Below, in pieces: positions 60,701-64,000 of a stretch of DNA of 64,000 nt (positions within the stretch are counted from its first letter, which is position 1; the number at the start of each line of letters is the position of its first letter). The notes beneath the pieces are model-generated. The model worked only from the letters and a program-made list of their open reading frames with translations, ran no database searches and was not told where the DNA came from. The stretch comes from Flavobacteriaceae bacterium (GTDB lineage: Bacteria > Bacteroidota > Bacteroidia > Flavobacteriales > Flavobacteriaceae). The position numbers and the translations under genes are program-made. The stretch is taken from the NCBI GenBank assembly GCA_028280265.1, contig JANQMD010000011.1:32146-96145 (forward strand), given 5' to 3'.

Positions 60701-63318
60701 CCAATTATAGCATCATTGCTCCCATAGATTTGAATACTCCTTTCGTAGATATAACCCTTTGTGAATTCTCTACTTCTTCAATCTTTATTGATTCTACTGC
60801 TGATGTTTATCAATGGCAAATAAGTACCGATGGAGGTGTTAATTGGAGTAATTTGAATAATAATAGCGTTTATAACGGAGTAACAACTTCATCTCTTCAG
60901 ATTACCAATGTATTACCTACTTATGAGGGTCATATGTTTCGTGTCTATATGGAACGGACAGGAAATAGCTGTAGTACCATTTCTAATGCAATTACGCTTT
61001 CTGTTGCTCCTTTACCTGTTGTAAATCCGAAAGTCGATTTAAAACAATGTGGAGATGGGGCTGGCTTTGCCATCTTTAACCTCAATCAAGTGAATAGAGA
61101 TATTTCAGCAAATTACCTAAATGAAACTTTTGTTTTCTACCCTACTCTATTGGACGCTGAACAAAATACGAATGCAATTACCAATCCCGTTCGATATACC
61201 AATGTAATTCCTACGACAGATAAAGTTTGGGCTCGAGCGATTACTATTCATGGGTGTTACCGTATTTCTGAAGTAACACTTATTGTATCCACTACGGGAA
61301 TTCCCATAACTTTCCAACGAAACTTTTCTGTCTGTGACGATTATATAGATGCAGATAATAATGATCGAGATGGTATCTCTTCCTTTGATTTTAGCGCAGC
61401 TGAAGTAGATATTCTTTCATTATTCTCTCCTAGTCAACTTCCTGAAGTAACTTATTACAGGAATGAAGCGGATGCTCTGGCTGAAATTAACCCTATTACA
61501 GATATTCGCAACTATAGAAATGTTGGCTATCCAAACTCCCAGAGGATTTATATACGAGTTGAAAGTAGATTAAATAATGATTGCCTTGGGTTGGGACCGC
61601 ATATCAATTTAAATGTGACTCCTGTACCACTGGCAAATCCTGTAAATAATCTTGAAATTTGTGACAATAATAACGACGGGGATTCCAACAATGGATTTGT
61701 ACAGAGTTTTGATATTTCGAGTCAAACTTCTTTGATCTTAGGCACTCAAAATCCTACTGACCATCTCATTACCTATCACGAATCATCTGCGGATGCCAAT
61801 TCAGGAATGAATCCTATTAGCAATTTATCATCTTACGGAAATAAGGTTGTGAACAGACAAACAATTTATGTCAGAATGATCAATGTCAATACCAATTGTT
61901 TTACAGCTCATACTACTTTTGATTTGGTGGTAAACCCACTACCAAAAGCGACTCCTGTAACTGATCTTCAAGTTTGTGACGATGATTTAGATGGCTCTGC
62001 TCAGAATGGATTCTCTCAGAATATTAACTTAGAGCAACAAACATTAAAAATTCTCGGAAGTCAAAGCCCAAATGACTTTACACTTACCTACCACACTTCA
62101 GCTAGTGATGCGCAAGCCGGTTTCTCGGCCATTCAAGGAACCTTTTCAAATACTTCTCAAAACACACAAACCATTTACGTTAGGATTGTGAATAACCGTA
62201 CAGGGTGTGTCGGAGAGATATCCAATTTCAATGTGGTGATCAATCCAAGGCCTTTGGCTTTGAATATCTCTGATGTGAATTATTGTGATGACGATAGTGA
62301 TGGAAATAACACCAATGGTATCATACAAAGTATTGATTTACAAAGTCAGATTTCTGGTATTTTAGGTGCTACACAAAACCCAAACGATTTCACAATAAGC
62401 TTCCACGAATCCTCAGCAGATGCAACTTCCGGAGATCGTGCCATCTCATTTCCTTATACCAATAGTACTCCCCATAGACAAACGATCTATGTAAGAATCG
62501 TTAATAAGCAAACAAACTGTGCTAACAATACCTACTCTTTTGATGTGGTAGTCAATCCACTGCCAATTTTCACGATTACTTCGCCCCAAGTTTTATGTCA
62601 AAATACGCCTCGACTAACACTTTCAGTAGAAAATCCAGTTACTACCTATGATTATGTTTGGACAGATCCCGACGGAAATACCATCAATGGAAGTAATGTT
62701 ACTGCAACCAAAGGGGGAGCTTATACAGTTACTGCTACATCTATTACAGGAGCTTATTGTAATAACACAAAAACCATACATGTCATTGAATCTGTCATTG
62801 CCAGCTTTACGGAAAACGATGTAACCATTGTTGATAATTCAGAGAATAATTCTATCGCTATCAACCCTAGTAAATTAGGCCTAAGCCAGAGAGACTATGA
62901 ATACGCTTTAAGAAATGAGCAAGGCACACTCGTTTACAGTTATCAGAGCAACCCTTTGTTTGAAAACCTTAGAGGAGGCTTGTATACGATTCTCATTAGA
63001 AATAAAAACGGTTGTGGTGTGTCATCTTTGATCGTTCCTGTACTAGAATACCCAAAGTTCTTCACTCCAAATGGAGATGGTGATAATGATCTATGGAACA
63101 TTAGAGGAACCAACACAACATTCTTCCCAAAATCAAAGGTGAACGTTTACAATCGATTTGGAAAAAGAATCGCTAGTTTCGATACTACATCGCAAGGATG
63201 GAACGGTTCTTTTAATGGAAAAGTTCTCCCTCCAGATGATTATTGGTTTGTTGTAGAGCTTGTTGATCAAAACAAAAAAGTTCGTACCATTAAAGGGCAT
63301 TTTTCATTGATTCGATAA
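57790..63318 (+). CDS. Giant exported T9SS type B protein with IgGFc-binding-like, TSP3-like and repeat domains
   Basis: This 1842-residue protein begins with a signal peptide; an ATG at 57808 would suit it as well. Residues about 60-370 resemble an IgGFc-binding domain (FVSVMATENNTKVTFSD, GTEYIFMKGKGR). Calcium-binding TSP3-like D-x-D-x-D-G repeats lie near 577-602, 786-867 and 912-936, and an Ig-like domain lies near 1000-1075. Five modules of about 102 residues start near 1078, 1181, 1284, 1386 and 1488. The end (from about 1754, FFTPNGDGDNDLWNI) is the gliding-motility-type CHU_C domain that directs type IX secretion and surface attachment. A role in adhesion is likely. Confidence 0.9.
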   Translation: MLRDFAMPYWKKIASKKCLCILLSVFLLETAYAQLSTKHYIPPITTSNVIGNQIIYITTPSTENVSFRIKPIGERPILGTVSRDNPYEHRVFFSTSNSPGENSQLHQPIQFIATVSSNKGYIIEANNLIYVSVRFRQAGRGENGGKHAAAFVSKGLAALGTTFRVGGMAREGLSISPDQLNFVSVMATENNTKVTFSDIPPTRLVNLPVGTTSFDISLNEGQSYILAISGNEQGDPNALISSLVTSDKPIVANVGSTGGTFSEAPQGDDYGVDQMIDGTRVGTEYIFMKGKGRIPLASDKYENALIFAQNNDVTEVYINGFVKPDATLGNGDYVVIDATGIGDIPLFTTGNGYNRNGNMYVRTSKPSFAFHGIGGDVRNGENQGFSFIPPLSCENVKSVNISSFNRIGNTIFQGSLNIITNVGATITINGTPINNYDFSGPFSVDGNTNYETYRVENLPDNVTAESTGELYCMHYASNESATFSSYYSGTLPPPEIKLETKVASAGNCIPNLTIKALNAELYSSIEWHYNDGSGFTGTGNASPSFKPTLPGDYKLVAISCAGNTFESRAIPVNTCPDDLDGDLVIDNLDIDKDNDGILNCDESLGNVQIDLSDLNKPNLTFSDGSMNNTFATTTITQTPLSTITGESDGSFTTSLDASNNNEVTYTVNFDQPVDIVFTDHNVAHRIVTGESFSISVGPSNKDITLIDPDNFLVVDSDFDGFYEEGFEYFSGSEVRFQYNLFPKGSSQSFKFVASQVTQLTFKHTFRNNNNTASFTGDIAITCFPKDSDGDTVPDASDGDSDNDGIPDLIEDSLNTIKLSGNDRDFDGLDDIFKGVGIIPADFDKDGVPDHLDLDSDNDGVYDFFEAGHTLSDSNLDGRIDNAASIVGLNGIANALETVPDNFILSFVLSDLDSDGILSSNDYDSDGDRCSDVIEAGYLDPDNDDLIGTSPVQVNNLGKVINIPDGYTVPHPNYSIIAPIDLNTPFVDITLCEFSTSSIFIDSTADVYQWQISTDGGVNWSNLNNNSVYNGVTTSSLQITNVLPTYEGHMFRVYMERTGNSCSTISNAITLSVAPLPVVNPKVDLKQCGDGAGFAIFNLNQVNRDISANYLNETFVFYPTLLDAEQNTNAITNPVRYTNVIPTTDKVWARAITIHGCYRISEVTLIVSTTGIPITFQRNFSVCDDYIDADNNDRDGISSFDFSAAEVDILSLFSPSQLPEVTYYRNEADALAEINPITDIRNYRNVGYPNSQRIYIRVESRLNNDCLGLGPHINLNVTPVPLANPVNNLEICDNNNDGDSNNGFVQSFDISSQTSLILGTQNPTDHLITYHESSADANSGMNPISNLSSYGNKVVNRQTIYVRMINVNTNCFTAHTTFDLVVNPLPKATPVTDLQVCDDDLDGSAQNGFSQNINLEQQTLKILGSQSPNDFTLTYHTSASDAQAGFSAIQGTFSNTSQNTQTIYVRIVNNRTGCVGEISNFNVVINPRPLALNISDVNYCDDDSDGNNTNGIIQSIDLQSQISGILGATQNPNDFTISFHESSADATSGDRAISFPYTNSTPHRQTIYVRIVNKQTNCANNTYSFDVVVNPLPIFTITSPQVLCQNTPRLTLSVENPVTTYDYVWTDPDGNTINGSNVTATKGGAYTVTATSITGAYCNNTKTIHVIESVIASFTENDVTIVDNSENNSIAINPSKLGLSQRDYEYALRNEQGTLVYSYQSNPLFENLRGGLYTILIRNKNGCGVSSLIVPVLEYPKFFTPNGDGDNDLWNIRGTNTTFFPKSKVNVYNRFGKRIASFDTTSQGWNGSFNGKVLPPDDYWFVVELVDQNKKVRTIKGHFSLIR
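61021..62560 (+). repeat. Five coding tandem modules of about 102 codons in the T9SS protein
   Basis: Each module opens with a CD-x-D-x-D-G-like acidic turn (for example VCDDDLDG, YCDDDSDG) and in its middle has TYH-[ET]-S-[AS]-x-DA. It closes with QTIYVRI-x-N and C-x6-F-x-V-x-VNP. The last three are most alike, so the array probably grew from its 3' side. Confidence 0.75.
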
Positions 63319-63447
63319 TGATAAGAACGAATTCTTAAGTAAGCTTATTGTGCAAGCAAGCACATCATTTATTAACTAAATACTGTATTCTAATAAGATA
63401 TGAAAATTGATATTTCATATTGCGAAGTAAACAAATTAGAAGAAATA

Positions 63448-63480
63448 AAAAAACCTTCATTGTAAAATGAAGGTTTTTTA
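63448..63480. terminator. Bidirectional terminator between the T9SS gene and 5S rRNA
   Basis: AAAAAACCTTCATT pairs with AATGAAGGTTTTTT around a short loop. It serves the rRNA operon on the minus strand and possibly the T9SS gene. Confidence 0.8.
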
Positions 63481-63486
63481 AAAAGA

Positions 63487-63596
63487 AAGGCAGCGACCTA
63501 CTCTCCCACATAAATGCAGTACCATCGGCGCTATTGGGCTTAACTTCTCTGTTCGGGATGGGAAGAGGTGAGCCCCAATGCTATAACCACCCTAAG
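63487..63596 (-). rRNA. 5S ribosomal RNA
   Basis: On the minus strand the sequence contains GGGGCTCACCTCTTCCCATC and CCGAACAGAGAAGTTAAGCC, the hallmark of 5S rRNA loops. It ends with GGGAGAGTAGGTCGCTGCC. The ends are estimated to within a few bases. Confidence 0.93.
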
Positions 63597-63814
63597 CTTT
63601 GTTCCCGTGAAAACGGGAATCTCTCTAGTTACGAGTTATGAGTTTAAAATTTTGAGTTATTTCACTCTAAACTTAGCACTCTGAACTCTTAACTCTCTAG
63701 CTTTAGCTAGAGTAATAAGTTGACATAGGTAAAAATGATATGATATAGTTTCAATTGTTAATTTAAAAAGAGTGTTCCGCTTCAGCTCGCTGAGCGAAGC
63801 CGAAGCGAAAGCGA
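63597..63814 (-). other. 23S-5S internal spacer
   Basis: The spacer contains two hairpins that could guide rRNA processing: TTCCCGT/ACGGGAA (63602-63619) and CTCTAGCT/AGCTAGAG (63695-63712). Between them are AACTC/GAGTT-rich repeats, and a GC-richer CAGCTCGCTGAGCGAAGC hairpin region (about 63783-63800) lies next to 23S. No tRNA is present. Confidence 0.6.
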
Positions 63815-64000
63815 CGTACATAAGTCTACGGGTTATTAGTACTACTCGGCTACATACATTACTGCACTTACACCTATAGCCTATCAACGTTGTCATCTCC
63901 AACGACCCTTTAAAGAAATCTCATCTTGTGGTGGGTTTCGCGCTTATATGCTTTCAGCGCTTATCCCTTCCAAACGTAGCTACTCTGCAATGCCACTGGC
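63815..64000 (-). rRNA. 23S ribosomal RNA, 3' end (cut by the window edge)
   Basis: The minus strand carries the end of 23S rRNA, with TAGTACTAATAACCCGTAG just before the 3' terminus and conserved helices further in. The gene continues beyond the window. The 3' end is estimated to within about ten bases. Confidence 0.9.

Overview
The window looks like chromosomal DNA of a marine-type member of the Flavobacteriaceae (Bacteroidota). The evidence is AT-rich sequence, promoters of the TTTG-N19-TAnnTTTG type, a fused CcoN/CcoO oxidase, a carB without its C-terminal regulatory domain, DUF4834, DUF6122 and YfhO proteins, and a giant secreted protein with a type IX secretion (T9SS) type B C-terminal domain. 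No phage, integrase, transposase, CRISPR array or tRNA gene was recognised.

Layout. 0-1.9 kb: two paralogous small Crp/Fnr regulators and a small membrane protein. 1.8-10.1 kb (minus): a glycan-assembly operon with DUF4834, YfhO, a methyltransferase, two GT4 glycosyltransferases, a UDP-GlcNAc 2-epimerase and a flippase. 10.2-15.1 kb (plus): an outer-membrane-like protein with a basic tail, a GNAT enzyme, RsmE, a DUF4159 protein and a bile-acid:sodium-type symporter. 15.4-27.1 kb: the cbb3 oxidase system. The order of transcription is ccoS-ccoNO-ccoQ-ccoP-ccoG-fixH-safE, with a second operon ccoI-deoC-hemN and a divergent FNR-like regulator. Both cco operons carry an FNR-like palindrome at exactly the same distance from a -7 element. 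27.1-35.6 kb: an acyltransferase, a GH3/beta-lactamase fusion, a DnaQ-like exonuclease and small oxidoreductases. 35.8-39.8 kb: an ArsR/DUF6428 pair with duplicated operators, then divergent peroxiredoxin and katG.

39.9-43.2 kb: a four-gene module (carbamoyltransferase, SGNH hydrolase, DUF5989, SxtJ-like). It resembles the sxtI-J-K-L block of saxitoxin clusters, but its hydrolase gene has an in-frame stop. 43.2-47.4 kb (minus): a HEPN-like gene, a sigma-54 response regulator without a DNA-binding domain, and an ABC-2 exporter. 47.7-55.3 kb: carB, rpmH, pyrG, an adenylate-kinase-like gene and yidC.

54.9-58.0 kb is the most unusual stretch. About 1.5 kb spanning the 3' end of yidC, a small exported-protein gene and the 5' end of the giant T9SS gene has been duplicated in tandem. 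This leaves a chimeric pseudogene between the copies. The duplicated terminator hairpin shows compensatory base-pair changes, and the duplicated exported-protein genes have diverged far more than the DNA around them. The window ends with 5S and the 3' end of 23S rRNA on the minus strand.
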